Positions 17,354-25,837 of a stretch of 34,885 nucleotides of DNA are shown here, piece by piece; position 1 is the stretch's first letter; each line of letters starts with the position of its first letter. Position numbers and translations under genes: made by a program. The stretch lies in assembly GCA_001595945.1 (NCBI GenBank), contig LSSI01000075.1:1-34885 (forward strand), read 5' to 3'. Under the pieces are notes generated by a model. The model had not been told where the DNA came from and did no database searches. It saw only the letters and a program-made list of their open reading frames with translations. The DNA comes from Thermoplasmatales archaeon SM1-50 (GTDB taxonomy: Archaea; Thermoplasmatota; E2; DHVEG-1).

Positions 17354-18498
17354 GAACAATCACCTCCCAAGCTAGGAATATCATATGGTTTTACTACAGG
17401 AAACCAATCAAGGTTTATCCATCGAATCACAACCGCTTTATTCCAGGGAACTCTGATTTGCCCCCAGATAATTTTCGGTCCTAACCCATGATGGTCATCC
17501 CAATAATTCCTCTTCCATCGGTTGAAAGAAGAGTTTTCAAAAACAACGTTCTTATTATTGTCTATGAAATTGTTATTCTTGATAAGCGTCCAATTCGCCA
17601 TATTAAGATTTATGCCTTCATTGCTACCTTGAATGTTATTTGACGAGATGATATTACCCCTTGCTTTTGTAATAATGCACCCATACAACGCATTCTGTAT
17701 AAACAGATTATTGTAAATGGAATTATTATTTGCGCTAGGCCAAATTCCCAGTCCGCTATAGGTTTGATTTATTATACTATTGTGTGTAATTTCATTGTCT
17801 GTTGCCCCAGGCCAAAGACTCACCCCAGCGTAGTTATTTTGCATCATATTCTGAATGACGGTATTGTAACTTGATTGTGAAATGACGACTGCACAATGAC
17901 CATTGTGCGTCATTACATTCTCCAGGATAGTCACATTTGTTGATTTCTGAAGAAAAATTCCTTCATTTCCATTTTCTGTGATATAGTTAGCATGAACAAG
18001 GACATTGGATGAACCATTCAGAAGAATCCCTACTCCATACAGGCCGTTCTGAAGAACAACATTCCCCTGAATGACAATCGCATTTGAGCGACATTCGATC
18101 CCTGCATCTACTTTCGGAGTATCTCCGCTGTGCTGAATGGTAAAGGTACTAATTGTGACATCATCTACCATTACTAGGATAACATCGCCATCTCCTTGGC
18201 CGTCAATAACCGTTGTGGTCTGATTTTCCCCAATCAAATTAATTGACTTGTTTACCACGACATTTTCAAAATAGGGAGATGAATGTGCATAGACAAACAC
18301 CGTGTCTCCATCTGTTGAATTGGTGATAGCATCCTGAATCGTTGTGAAATTATTTGGACCAACACCTCCAACATAACGGATAACTCCAGAACAACTCTGT
18401 GATAGTAAAAGACTGTTCGCTATCAGTCCATTTGATGGGGGGAGAGCCATTAACACAGCGAATATTAGTGTACTTACGATTATTGTTTTTTTTATCAG
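17350..18498 (-). CDS. Secreted NosD-like beta-helix protein, one module (probable CTG start)
   Basis: About 382 residues with a signal peptide (IKKTIIVSTLIFAVLMALPP) and a single module like those of the downstream gene: RYVGGVGPNNFTTIQDAI, DTVFVY, INLIGENQTTTVID, N-rich beta-helix turns and an NYWDD...WINLDWFPV cap. The ORF track begins at ATG 18531, but the TATA-like gttatataaaa at 18534-18544 would place transcription start near 18515, downstream of that ATG. The extra MILYKWKEEIH would also spoil the signal peptide. CTG 18498, preceded by GAGGA at 7 nt and encoding M-I-K-K, is a better start. Its stop overlaps the next gene. Sequence similarity suggests duplication of one ancestral module. 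Confidence 0.8.
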   Translation of the reverse strand: MIKKTIIVSTLIFAVLMALPPSNGLIANSLLLSQSCSGVIRYVGGVGPNNFTTIQDAITNSTDGDTVFVYAHSSPYFENVVVNKSINLIGENQTTTVIDGQGDGDVILVMVDDVTISTFTIQHSGDTPKVDAGIECRSNAIVIQGNVVLQNGLYGVGILLNGSSNVLVHANYITENGNEGIFLQKSTNVTILENVMTHNGHCAVVISQSSYNTVIQNMMQNNYAGVSLWPGATDNEITHNSIINQTYSGLGIWPSANNNSIYNNLFIQNALYGCIITKARGNIISSNNIQGSNEGINLNMANWTLIKNNNFIDNNKNVVFENSSFNRWKRNYWDDHHGLGPKIIWGQIRVPWNKAVVIRWINLDWFPVVKPYDIPSLGGDCS

Positions 18499-18533
18499 AT
18501 GAATTTCCTCTTTCCATTTATATAGAATCATAT

Positions 18534-18544
18534 GTTATATAAAA
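18534..18544 (-). promoter_or_regulatory. TATA box of the secreted-protein operon
   Basis: On the minus strand this reads ttttatataac, a good archaeal TATA element. A second candidate, ctatataaat, lies about 20 nt downstream, within the first codons of the ATG-initiated reading. Confidence 0.5.
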
Positions 18545-18664
18545 TTATTGTCATTTTCATTTTACCAGAGGATGCAAAAGAGTATGAATAACTCTTAGGA
18601 GCAGAGCCCTCATAAGATATTTAATTTGAAAAAGGTAGGTTCTCAGATTAGGTGAATATCTATT

Positions 18665-19675
18665 TTATATTTGTTTATAAACAACAAAATACCGAGTAAG
18701 GCTTTTATGAGATTTCACAGGATACGTTTCAACAACGGAGAGATACCTTCCACCGATAGCACGGATTGCATCATTGGATAGCCCAACTACCGCTCGACCA
18801 TGTTTCATAAGGATGTTTGAAATTGTTTCAAAGGCTCTTTTGTATAGTTGTGTGAGTTGCTCTCCTTTTGTTGTTGTTGCGCGTGCATATGGAAAATCCG
18901 TCACAATCGCATCGACCGAAGGAACATATCTTACGATATCACCAATATCCACACAATATAGCCTATAATTTTTCAGATGATAAAATTCAAGATTTTTCCT
19001 ACATCCATTTATCATCTTCTTTTCGATATCACTTCCGATAACAGGGATTCCAATTAATGCTGCCTCAAGCAAAATCCCCCCGGTTCCACAGAAGGGATCA
19101 AGTAAAATACCTTGTTTTTTCACAATAGAAAGATTCACTAGTGCACGTGCAATTTTCGGATGAAGGGTAACTGGTGCAAGGAATGGGCGCAAATGTCCTC
19201 TTCGTTGTTGAAAATGACTCGTGTCAATAGCTGCTTTCTTCACCCCAACATAGACAATCGTCTGTGTCAGCACTGCCCGTAGTTCAATATCGGGGTATTT
19301 CAAATTGACAACCCGATCTTTTGTATAGACTTCACCTAAATGATCAATAAGTGTTTGTGAGGGGATTGCTGACGATCGATTGTTACATCTGATTGCTATC
19401 GAGCCATCGGTTGTAAGAGGATGTTGTTTGGCATTTTGTACGATGTCATCAAGTGATGCAGGGCAAAAGAACAATAGTTCATCAATGAAAAACGAAAATG
19501 CAAGTCGCTGTGCAAGTTTCTGAATGATGTCTTTATTATGTTTGATGTCGACCACAAGGACATCCTCATTGGAAGCAATGATAGAACAGAACGTCTCCTC
19601 AGCCCTAAGGGATGAAAGGATTTCAGCACGAGGAAGTGTGTTATGTTCTTTGGAAAGTTCAAAGATCAGCTTCAT
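18665..19675 (-). CDS. trmG10: tRNA (guanine-10 N2) methyltransferase, Trm-G10 type
   Basis: Adds one or two methyl groups to G10 of tRNA with S-adenosylmethionine. The N-terminal half (about 160 residues) is THUMP-like. The C-terminal Rossmann methylase carries LRPFLAPVTLHPKIAR, the SAM motif LLDPFCGTGGILLEAA, motif II IGSDIEKKM, and motif IV TDFPYARAT. Motif IV in this family is normally DPPYG; here the second residue is Phe. ATG 19675 is preferred over TTG 19681. At 336 residues it matches archaeal Trm-G10. It is probably separately transcribed from the downstream secreted proteins, given a gap of about 130 nt with a TATA box. Confidence 0.87.
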   Translation of the reverse strand: MKLIFELSKEHNTLPRAEILSSLRAEETFCSIIASNEDVLVVDIKHNKDIIQKLAQRLAFSFFIDELLFFCPASLDDIVQNAKQHPLTTDGSIAIRCNNRSSAIPSQTLIDHLGEVYTKDRVVNLKYPDIELRAVLTQTIVYVGVKKAAIDTSHFQQRRGHLRPFLAPVTLHPKIARALVNLSIVKKQGILLDPFCGTGGILLEAALIGIPVIGSDIEKKMINGCRKNLEFYHLKNYRLYCVDIGDIVRYVPSVDAIVTDFPYARATTTKGEQLTQLYKRAFETISNILMKHGRAVVGLSNDAIRAIGGRYLSVVETYPVKSHKSLTRYFVVYKQI

Positions 19676-19766
19676 TGGCAATCAAGCGACCTACAGGTTC
19701 TAAATACGGTCTAGATAATAAAACAATAGGTTACAAGCAAGAAGAGTACGTCTTGATAAAATTATT

Positions 19767-20957
19767 TTAATTATTATTTTCATCAGATTTTTTCTTTTTT
19801 ACATTCTTTTTTAATGCCTCATCGACTTTATGTTTAGTGTCGTGTTGCCCTTCAAACCATTTTCCATCTGTCTGTTGATCGATAATGCCAGTAAGTTCAT
19901 CTAACTTATATCGCATATAATCCTGCCCTTTGAACCATTCATCCTCGTGAAGCTTGTCATCTTCCGGACGCTGCGTATCTTCTTTTTGCTCAGATAGATA
20001 GGTGGTCTCCTTCTTTTTTGCTTGTACAGGGATTCGTATCTCCTCAACCCTTGATTCGCTGTTTGATAAAGTAATCTCATTTTTTTCCATTTGAGAAAAT
20101 CTCAATTGCTTATTTCTACCGGGTTGTTTCTCTACTGGATAGGAAAGTTGTTCATTAGGTACGTTTTTTGGTTTCCTATCCATTGGTGTCTTTGGAGTCC
20201 TGTTTTGCTTAATAAGAACGTAGATAATTGAGAAAATAACCACAAGCAATGCAAGGAGAATAGGAAGAATTTGGAGAAACTGAGCTTCTGTAAAATCGAA
20301 AAAGAATCCTTTTACAGCTTCAATATGAATCGTCGTTGAACCAGGCAAATAGCCACTTTTTATGACTTGAATCGTCGTAGTACTAAATATATCAATTTCA
20401 GGAGCAAGAACAACAACTCTACCGTATTGATCAGTCAATAGTGGTGTGGCATCTTCTGCCACAAAAACAAAAGCACCTTCCACGGGATTTCCGTCTTGGT
20501 CAGTGACTACGACTTCAAACTCTTCTTTTTCTTCTACCATGACTCGGTCAGTAACAACCAATAATTCACCTTTCAGGACAGCAAGCTCCAATGTTGCGTT
20601 TTGATATCCTTTTTTTGTGGCAATAATGATAAGAGAGTCTGACTTGTCAAATCTAGGGGCGCTTATTGTTATATACGGCTCGGAGAGACTTGTAACGTAG
20701 GTTGTTCCTAACATGGTGATATTTACATCAAGAACCACAGATTCATTTTCCGAGCTTACAACCACATCATAGGTTCTTCCCTCAAATATGATACTATCTA
20801 TATGATCATTCCAATCGTTTGAATTATAAAGATCAACGATGAGGAATGGTTCATCCTGCGCAACGATTGAAGGGGTGATTCCTGAGACTATTATCAACGA
20901 TATGATACTAAGACTTAGAAAACCCATTAGAGATTTTTGATACACAATAATCCTCAT
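19767..20957 (-). CDS. Membrane-anchored protein with Ig-like ectodomain and repeated cytoplasmic tail
   Basis: No known family is recognised. A signal sequence (hydrophobic GFLSLSIISLIIVSGI, ending near VAQ) precedes an outside region with two beta-sandwich-like parts, the second (VVVTDQDGNPVEGAFVFV..TDQYGRVVV) resembling carboxypeptidase-regulatory or Big1-like domains. A transmembrane helix (ILPILLALLVVIFSIIYVLI, track residues 255-274) follows. The cytoplasmic tail is about 140 residues, highly charged, and ends with two copies of a motif, DEWFKGQ..YKLDEL and GKWFEGQ..HKVDEAL, then Lys/Asn-rich sequence. The track's first ATG (21032) would precede the likely transcription start; ATG 20957, or GTG 20945 behind GAGGA, fits the signal sequence better. 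It lies between trmG10 and PGI/PMI. Confidence 0.7.
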   Translation of the reverse strand: MRIIVYQKSLMGFLSLSIISLIIVSGITPSIVAQDEPFLIVDLYNSNDWNDHIDSIIFEGRTYDVVVSSENESVVLDVNITMLGTTYVTSLSEPYITISAPRFDKSDSLIIIATKKGYQNATLELAVLKGELLVVTDRVMVEEKEEFEVVVTDQDGNPVEGAFVFVAEDATPLLTDQYGRVVVLAPEIDIFSTTTIQVIKSGYLPGSTTIHIEAVKGFFFDFTEAQFLQILPILLALLVVIFSIIYVLIKQNRTPKTPMDRKPKNVPNEQLSYPVEKQPGRNKQLRFSQMEKNEITLSNSESRVEEIRIPVQAKKKETTYLSEQKEDTQRPEDDKLHEDEWFKGQDYMRYKLDELTGIIDQQTDGKWFEGQHDTKHKVDEALKKNVKKKKSDENNN

Positions 20958-21041
20958 CAACGAGCTTTGAACGCTACATGCAAAGATGCGGTAATGTATA
21001 TTTATGTTTTTTGAGAACGATGACAGAGGCAACTTAGAGGT

Positions 21042-22103
21042 TTATTTTTCCGCAAGGCGTTTCTTTAATTCGGTGATGATTTCAACAGGGCTTGGATCAA
21101 TCTCTCGTAATACCGCAAGATAACAGCTTGTAAAATCCCCCAAGCACATAAGATACATCATCTTTGCCAGCTGGCTTTTTCCTTTTGGTGAGACCTCAAG
21201 AACCGCACCTGCGGTGTTCTGGAAGAGGGCACGCATGAAATTCAACCGGGTCGTCATATCTATGGTTTCTTCATCCTTATCCCGGAATAAGACACAGGAA
21301 AACTGCTTTGACACCTCAGGGTTCGCAGACCAACCCACAAGATCATTATGGTTACAATCTGGTACAAGGTCCGTTCGTGCAATCACCTTACTGTTTTCGT
21401 TGAGTTGATGTCGCCATCGTATCGCGATGGGAGTATACACGCCCCATCCGTATATCTGTGGAATTGTGGTAAAGAATTTTTTTGCCAGCTGCTTTGCCTG
21501 ATTGGTTTCTTCAGATACCGTTTTGTTGTTCATAGCAACAAAGTCATGGGTCACCGAGATAGTCTCCTGAATATCTGCGTCGATTGTGGTTTTCAGCAAA
21601 CCAGTTTTTTTCAAAAATAAAATAGAAGGGAATAACAAATATGCGGTTGCTGCACGTGGTTGTAATCCTGCAGGAATCTTCACAAAAGGAACCTGGCGCT
21701 TTTCCGCATACTCCTGAAGTTTTCCCCCTGTTGAGATGCATATGATCTTGCATTTTTTTTGATACGCTAACTTAAACGAGCTAAGAGTCTCATCTGTATT
21801 ACCAGAATAACTAATGCAAATCATAAGCGTATCTTTATTGACCCATTTTGGGAGATCGTATTCCCGGTTTACAACCAGGGGAACATCAAGTTTATCACGA
21901 AAGAGGCTTGCCATGATATCCCCAGAAATAGCAGAAGCACCCATTCCTGCGACTACAACATTATCTATTTTGATAAAGTTTAAGCGTTCTGTGGCTTCAG
22001 CAATCACCAAAGCCTCTTTAATTTGTTCTGGAAACCTGGCAAGTCCATCAAGCATGTTTGCTCTATCTATCATGGTAATCCTTTCGATATCATTCGCAAC
22101 CAT
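21042..22103 (-). CDS. pgi/pmi: Bifunctional phosphoglucose/phosphomannose isomerase
   Basis: Interconverts glucose 6-phosphate or mannose 6-phosphate with fructose 6-phosphate. The 353-residue protein consists of two SIS domains. VVVAGMGASAISGDI and ICISYSGNTDETLSS are the sugar-phosphate binding segments, with the Ser/Thr cluster in SYSGNT, and LQPRAATAYLLFP is a PGI/PMI hallmark. The C-terminal half carries a conserved PDCNHNDLVGW His/Asn segment. This archaeal and bacterial form is distinct from cupin PGI. Together with the PFK at 12.3 kb it supports sugar-phosphate interconversion. ATG 22103 is preceded by a GATGA motif. Confidence 0.92.
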   Translation of the reverse strand: MVANDIERITMIDRANMLDGLARFPEQIKEALVIAEATERLNFIKIDNVVVAGMGASAISGDIMASLFRDKLDVPLVVNREYDLPKWVNKDTLMICISYSGNTDETLSSFKLAYQKKCKIICISTGGKLQEYAEKRQVPFVKIPAGLQPRAATAYLLFPSILFLKKTGLLKTTIDADIQETISVTHDFVAMNNKTVSEETNQAKQLAKKFFTTIPQIYGWGVYTPIAIRWRHQLNENSKVIARTDLVPDCNHNDLVGWSANPEVSKQFSCVLFRDKDEETIDMTTRLNFMRALFQNTAGAVLEVSPKGKSQLAKMMYLMCLGDFTSCYLAVLREIDPSPVEIITELKKRLAEK

Positions 22104-22260
22104 TTTGTATCATCTCATCTCTCTTCTTTTAGAATATAGGGTGCAACAAAGAGATTAACCGAAATCAGAAGGCGTATTCAAAAATATTTCTATTTTCTAT
22201 CTTACACCATTCGGTATATTAAAAAAGAGTTAAAAACCACAGCTTCTTACACTAGAATAT

Positions 22261-23271
22261 ATGAAATACTTTCAGGGTGAAATCTTAACCAGGGAAGGAT
22301 TCATCACGGGGTATCTCGCATACGACCAAGAACATGTATCAAGCGAGATATGCAAAGGCATTCCACCTGAAAAACCAATTGCCCAAGGGTTGATTCTCCC
22401 AACATGCATCAATGCACATACCCATCTTGGTGATTCATTCATTCGGTTCAAACAACTTAAACTACCACACAACGTAAAGGATCTAGTAGCCCCCCCAAAC
22501 GGGTTGAAACATAAATTATTAAAAGAGGCTACAGAACAAGAGATCCTAGAGGGGATACAAACATCTCTCTCCGAGATGATATCTACAGGTACTTCATGTT
22601 TTTGTGATTTTCGAGAAGGAGGACTCATCGGTATTTATCAACTAAAAAAAGGAATGAAAAATTACAGTATTGATTCTCTAGTACTTTCCAGACCATCACA
22701 GATGAAGTATGAAAAAGAAGAGCTTGATAGACTGTTGCAGAATTCTGACGGAATCGGTTTAAGCAGCATCTCCGATTGGGACTTCTCTGAGATTGAAAAG
22801 ATAGCACGACATGTGCGAAAAAAGAAAAAACTATTTGCCTTGCATGCAAGCGAAGTAATACGCGAGGATATTGATCATATACTTGATCTACACCCACATC
22901 TTCTAGTGCATATGATAGCAGCGACACAGGCAGACCTCCAGAGAGTCACCGATGCTGCTATCCCTATTGTAATCTGTCCTCGATCATATCTGTTTTTCCG
23001 TTTGAGACACAACCTAAAAGATATGAAAAAAACAGGGGTATCACTTCTGCTTGGCACAGATAATGCGATGATAAATACCCCTGATGTTTTGGAGGAGGTG
23101 CGGATATTACAGAAAACCGGCATCTTTTCTCTTAAGGAATTGTTGACAAATGTTACATATACTCCAAGGAAAGCTTTAAATTTAGATGACTGCATTCAGG
23201 GTCGCGACCTATCAAAAAAAGTTATTGTTTTAGAGAGAGACTCTTTAAAACTCTTATATGTCTCAACATAG
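22261..23271 (+). CDS. Metal-dependent amidohydrolase (deaminase-like)
   Basis: A 336-residue TIM-barrel amidohydrolase. H53 and H55 in NAHTHLGD, the His in LFALHASE (with the conserved Glu), the His in LVHMIAA and the Asp in LLGTDNAM form the metal and catalytic site of the subgroup containing cytosine/guanine-type and SAH/MTA deaminases. The substrate cannot be assigned. The protein is somewhat short for these families (usually 400 or more), with a small N-terminal beta domain. It begins a co-directional series with the CBS protein (21 bp gap) and glyS (33 bp gap). A TATA-like run (tatattaaaa, about 22214) lies upstream, and the leader is short, with no clear SD. Confidence 0.8.
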   Translation: MKYFQGEILTREGFITGYLAYDQEHVSSEICKGIPPEKPIAQGLILPTCINAHTHLGDSFIRFKQLKLPHNVKDLVAPPNGLKHKLLKEATEQEILEGIQTSLSEMISTGTSCFCDFREGGLIGIYQLKKGMKNYSIDSLVLSRPSQMKYEKEELDRLLQNSDGIGLSSISDWDFSEIEKIARHVRKKKKLFALHASEVIREDIDHILDLHPHLLVHMIAATQADLQRVTDAAIPIVICPRSYLFFRLRHNLKDMKKTGVSLLLGTDNAMINTPDVLEEVRILQKTGIFSLKELLTNVTYTPRKALNLDDCIQGRDLSKKVIVLERDSLKLLYVST

Positions 23272-23292
23272 GTAGGAACGAGAGGGATAACA

Positions 23293-24147
23293 ATGATGAA
23301 AGTAGAAAACACGATGTCTAAAGAATTGATTGTTGGATACGTACCAGGTACCATCCGAGAAGCACTAAAGACCCTTGCAAAGCACAATGTGTCTGGAATG
23401 CCAATCCTTAAAAAAGACACAAAGAAAGTCGCTGGTGTTCTAACTCGTTCTGACATTTTCAAAAATCCCGATGAAGAGCAAATCGCGTTGATTATGAGCA
23501 CAAAGCCATACACAGTGATGAAAGACGAAAACCTGTCAACAGCGGCAAAGCTTTTCTACGAACATCGCATCCATGGTCTTCCCGTGATTGACAAGAGGAA
23601 AAACCTGATTGGCATAATCAGTCCTACCGACATCCTAACAACATTGGACGATTCCTACAATGATATCGTAGATAATTATTTCACAAGAAACCTTGTACCC
23701 GTATATGAAGAGACACCAATCACGATTATCATGGAGATCATCAACGTAACCAGTGAAACCGCACTACCGATCCTAAACCGAGAATGCATGCTCGGTGGGA
23801 TGGTCAGCGAGGGGGACCTATTCAAACTTAGCCATATCAAAGAAAGCGTATCGCAAACCAATCTTGGTATGGGCGGCGATGAGGATGACTGGACCTGGGA
23901 AGGAATCAGGGACACGATTAGGTTATATTACTCGACAACAAAGGTCGATCTCCCTTCAGTTCCGGTCAAAGAGATTATGATTACGAACGTCATCAAAGCG
24001 TATAAGAACGACCCGATTTCTGAAATCGCACATAAGATGATAAAAAACAAGATCAGTCATGTTCCAGTGGTCAACTCTGAGAACAAACTACTGGGGATGG
24101 TTACCGATATCGATCTGATGGCATGCATGTTTAAATCCTCCAAATGA
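23293..24147 (+). CDS. Four-CBS-domain protein
   Basis: A 284-residue cytoplasmic protein made of two Bateman pairs, that is four CBS motifs. They begin near MSKELIVGYVPGTIREALKTL, KPYTVMKDENLSTAAKLF, TRNLVPVYEETPITIIM and MITNVIKAYKNDPISEIA. Typical strand/helix endings such as VAGVLTRSDIF, LIGIISPTDIL and LLGMVTDIDLM are visible. CBS pairs bind adenine nucleotides and sense energy state; no catalytic domain is fused. An acidic linker (GMGGDEDDW) separates the third and fourth repeats. GAGAGGGATAACA precedes the ATG. Its placement just before glyS, in the same direction, suggests co-transcription, but a functional link is unproven. Confidence 0.88.
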   Translation: MMKVENTMSKELIVGYVPGTIREALKTLAKHNVSGMPILKKDTKKVAGVLTRSDIFKNPDEEQIALIMSTKPYTVMKDENLSTAAKLFYEHRIHGLPVIDKRKNLIGIISPTDILTTLDDSYNDIVDNYFTRNLVPVYEETPITIIMEIINVTSETALPILNRECMLGGMVSEGDLFKLSHIKESVSQTNLGMGGDEDDWTWEGIRDTIRLYYSTTKVDLPSVPVKEIMITNVIKAYKNDPISEIAHKMIKNKISHVPVVNSENKLLGMVTDIDLMACMFKSSK

Positions 24148-24180
24148 ATTTCCTTTTTCTAGCGTAGGAGATTTCCCTTG

Positions 24181-25833
24181 ATGCCACAAGATATCTACGA
24201 TAAAATCATGATGGTCGCAAAAAGGAGGGGGTTTATTTACCCATCCTTTGAGATTTATGGAGGTATCGCAGGATTCTATGATTACGGACCACTTGGCTCT
24301 CAGCTAAAAAACAATGTCGAAAACCTTTGGAGAACGTTTTTTCTTCTAAAGGATCATTGTCTTGAAATAAATACACCGACGATCACCTTATATGAGGTGC
24401 TGAAAGCATCCGGACATGTGGAGGAGTTCACCGACCTTACTGTTGATTGTAGCCGCTGTAAACGATCCTATAAGGTCGAGGATATCATAGACAAGGAAGT
24501 CTCAGTTGACCAGGCAATTCGGGAGGATAACATCACTTGCCCCACCTGCAAATCTAAGTTATCTAATTTCCATCCGGTGAACCTGATGTTTTCCACGACC
24601 ATTGGCATTGGAGAGGGACGTAAAGCATTCCTACGTCCGGAGACGGCTCAAGGGATTTTTACAAACTTCCATCTTCTCTATCAGCACAGTCGGAAGAAAC
24701 TACCATTTGGGGTCGTTCAAATAGGAAAAGGTTACCGCAATGAAATATCCCCACGACAAGGAACACTACGACAACGGGAGTTTTCCATGGCAGAGGCAGA
24801 GGTGTTCTTCGACCCAAAAAATAAGACCCATCCTTATTTTGATATGATAAAGGACAAAGAGCTGTTCCTTTTCGATAATGAAAAAGAATGGAACATCTCA
24901 GTTGCCGAAGCAGTGAAACATAAAATCATCAACAACCAAGCTTTAGCGTATTATATATATCTCACTCAGGAATTTCTCTTCACCGCAGGAGTGAACCAGA
25001 AAAAATTCCGTTTTAGGAAACATGCTGCTGATGAGCTTGCACATTACGCAACCGAATGCTGGGATGCAGAGCTTCTTAGTGAACGGTTTGGATGGGTGGA
25101 ATGTGTCGGGATCGCTGACCGATCCGCATATGATCTCAACGCACATATTATCTCCTCTGGTGTCGACATGTATACATTACGGAAGTTTGACGAGCCTCGA
25201 GGGATAGTGATAAAAAAAATAGTTCCAAAGATGAACATCCTTGGACCACGGTTCGTAGGTAAAGCAAGGAAAATCAAGGAACAGCTTGAGCTGATAGATC
25301 CTGCATCAGTGAAGAGGATCACAGTGATAATCGACGGTGAATCCATTGATATCCCAAAGGAGTGTTATGACATCGTAGAGATAGAAGAAAAACAGATTGG
25401 GGAGAAATTTATACCTCATGTCATCGAACCGTCGTATGGAATCGACAGGGTGATTTATTTCCTCCTTGAGCATAACTATGTCGAGGGAAAGAAAAATGAG
25501 GAGGATTATACGGTTTTGAAATTGAATCCTTTAGTGGCACCCATCAAGGTCGGTATCTTTCCGCTGATTGGTGATGATAAGCTTATTGACATTGCAAAAA
25601 ACATAGATGTGATTTTGAGGAGCGAGGGGATTGCAACTTACTATGACGAAAATGGGACGATTGGGCGCCGGTACGCGCGTATGGATGAGATAGGGACGCC
25701 GTTTTGTATTACGGTCGATCATGAATCACTGACGGATCATAAGGTCACATTACGGGACCGGGACACCACTAAACAAGAACGACAGAAAATACAGGATATC
25801 GCAGGTTATCTAAAGAAGAAGATGACCATCTAA
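24181..25833 (+). CDS. glyS: Glycyl-tRNA synthetase (archaeal/eukaryotic alpha2 type)
   Basis: Class II synthetase that charges tRNA-Gly. The 550-residue protein has the N-terminal GFIYPSFEIYGGIAGFYDYGP motif 1 region. A CxRC...CPTC pair near residues 97-120 could bind zinc. FLRPETAQGIFTNF and FGVVQIGKGYRNEISPRQGTLRQREF form motif 2, and EPSYGIDRVIYFLLE forms motif 3. A C-terminal anticodon-binding domain follows (VAPIKVGIFPLI..., ending VTLRDRDTTKQERQ). Its length is typical of the archaeal form. I chose ATG 24181 over TTG 24178; GGAG lies about 12 nt upstream. It is the last gene of the amidohydrolase-CBS-glyS series and convergent with the lysine aminotransferase gene, 4 bp apart. Confidence 0.96.
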   Translation: MPQDIYDKIMMVAKRRGFIYPSFEIYGGIAGFYDYGPLGSQLKNNVENLWRTFFLLKDHCLEINTPTITLYEVLKASGHVEEFTDLTVDCSRCKRSYKVEDIIDKEVSVDQAIREDNITCPTCKSKLSNFHPVNLMFSTTIGIGEGRKAFLRPETAQGIFTNFHLLYQHSRKKLPFGVVQIGKGYRNEISPRQGTLRQREFSMAEAEVFFDPKNKTHPYFDMIKDKELFLFDNEKEWNISVAEAVKHKIINNQALAYYIYLTQEFLFTAGVNQKKFRFRKHAADELAHYATECWDAELLSERFGWVECVGIADRSAYDLNAHIISSGVDMYTLRKFDEPRGIVIKKIVPKMNILGPRFVGKARKIKEQLELIDPASVKRITVIIDGESIDIPKECYDIVEIEEKQIGEKFIPHVIEPSYGIDRVIYFLLEHNYVEGKKNEEDYTVLKLNPLVAPIKVGIFPLIGDDKLIDIAKNIDVILRSEGIATYYDENGTIGRRYARMDEIGTPFCITVDHESLTDHKVTLRDRDTTKQERQKIQDIAGYLKKKMTI

Positions 25834-25837
25834 TCCG

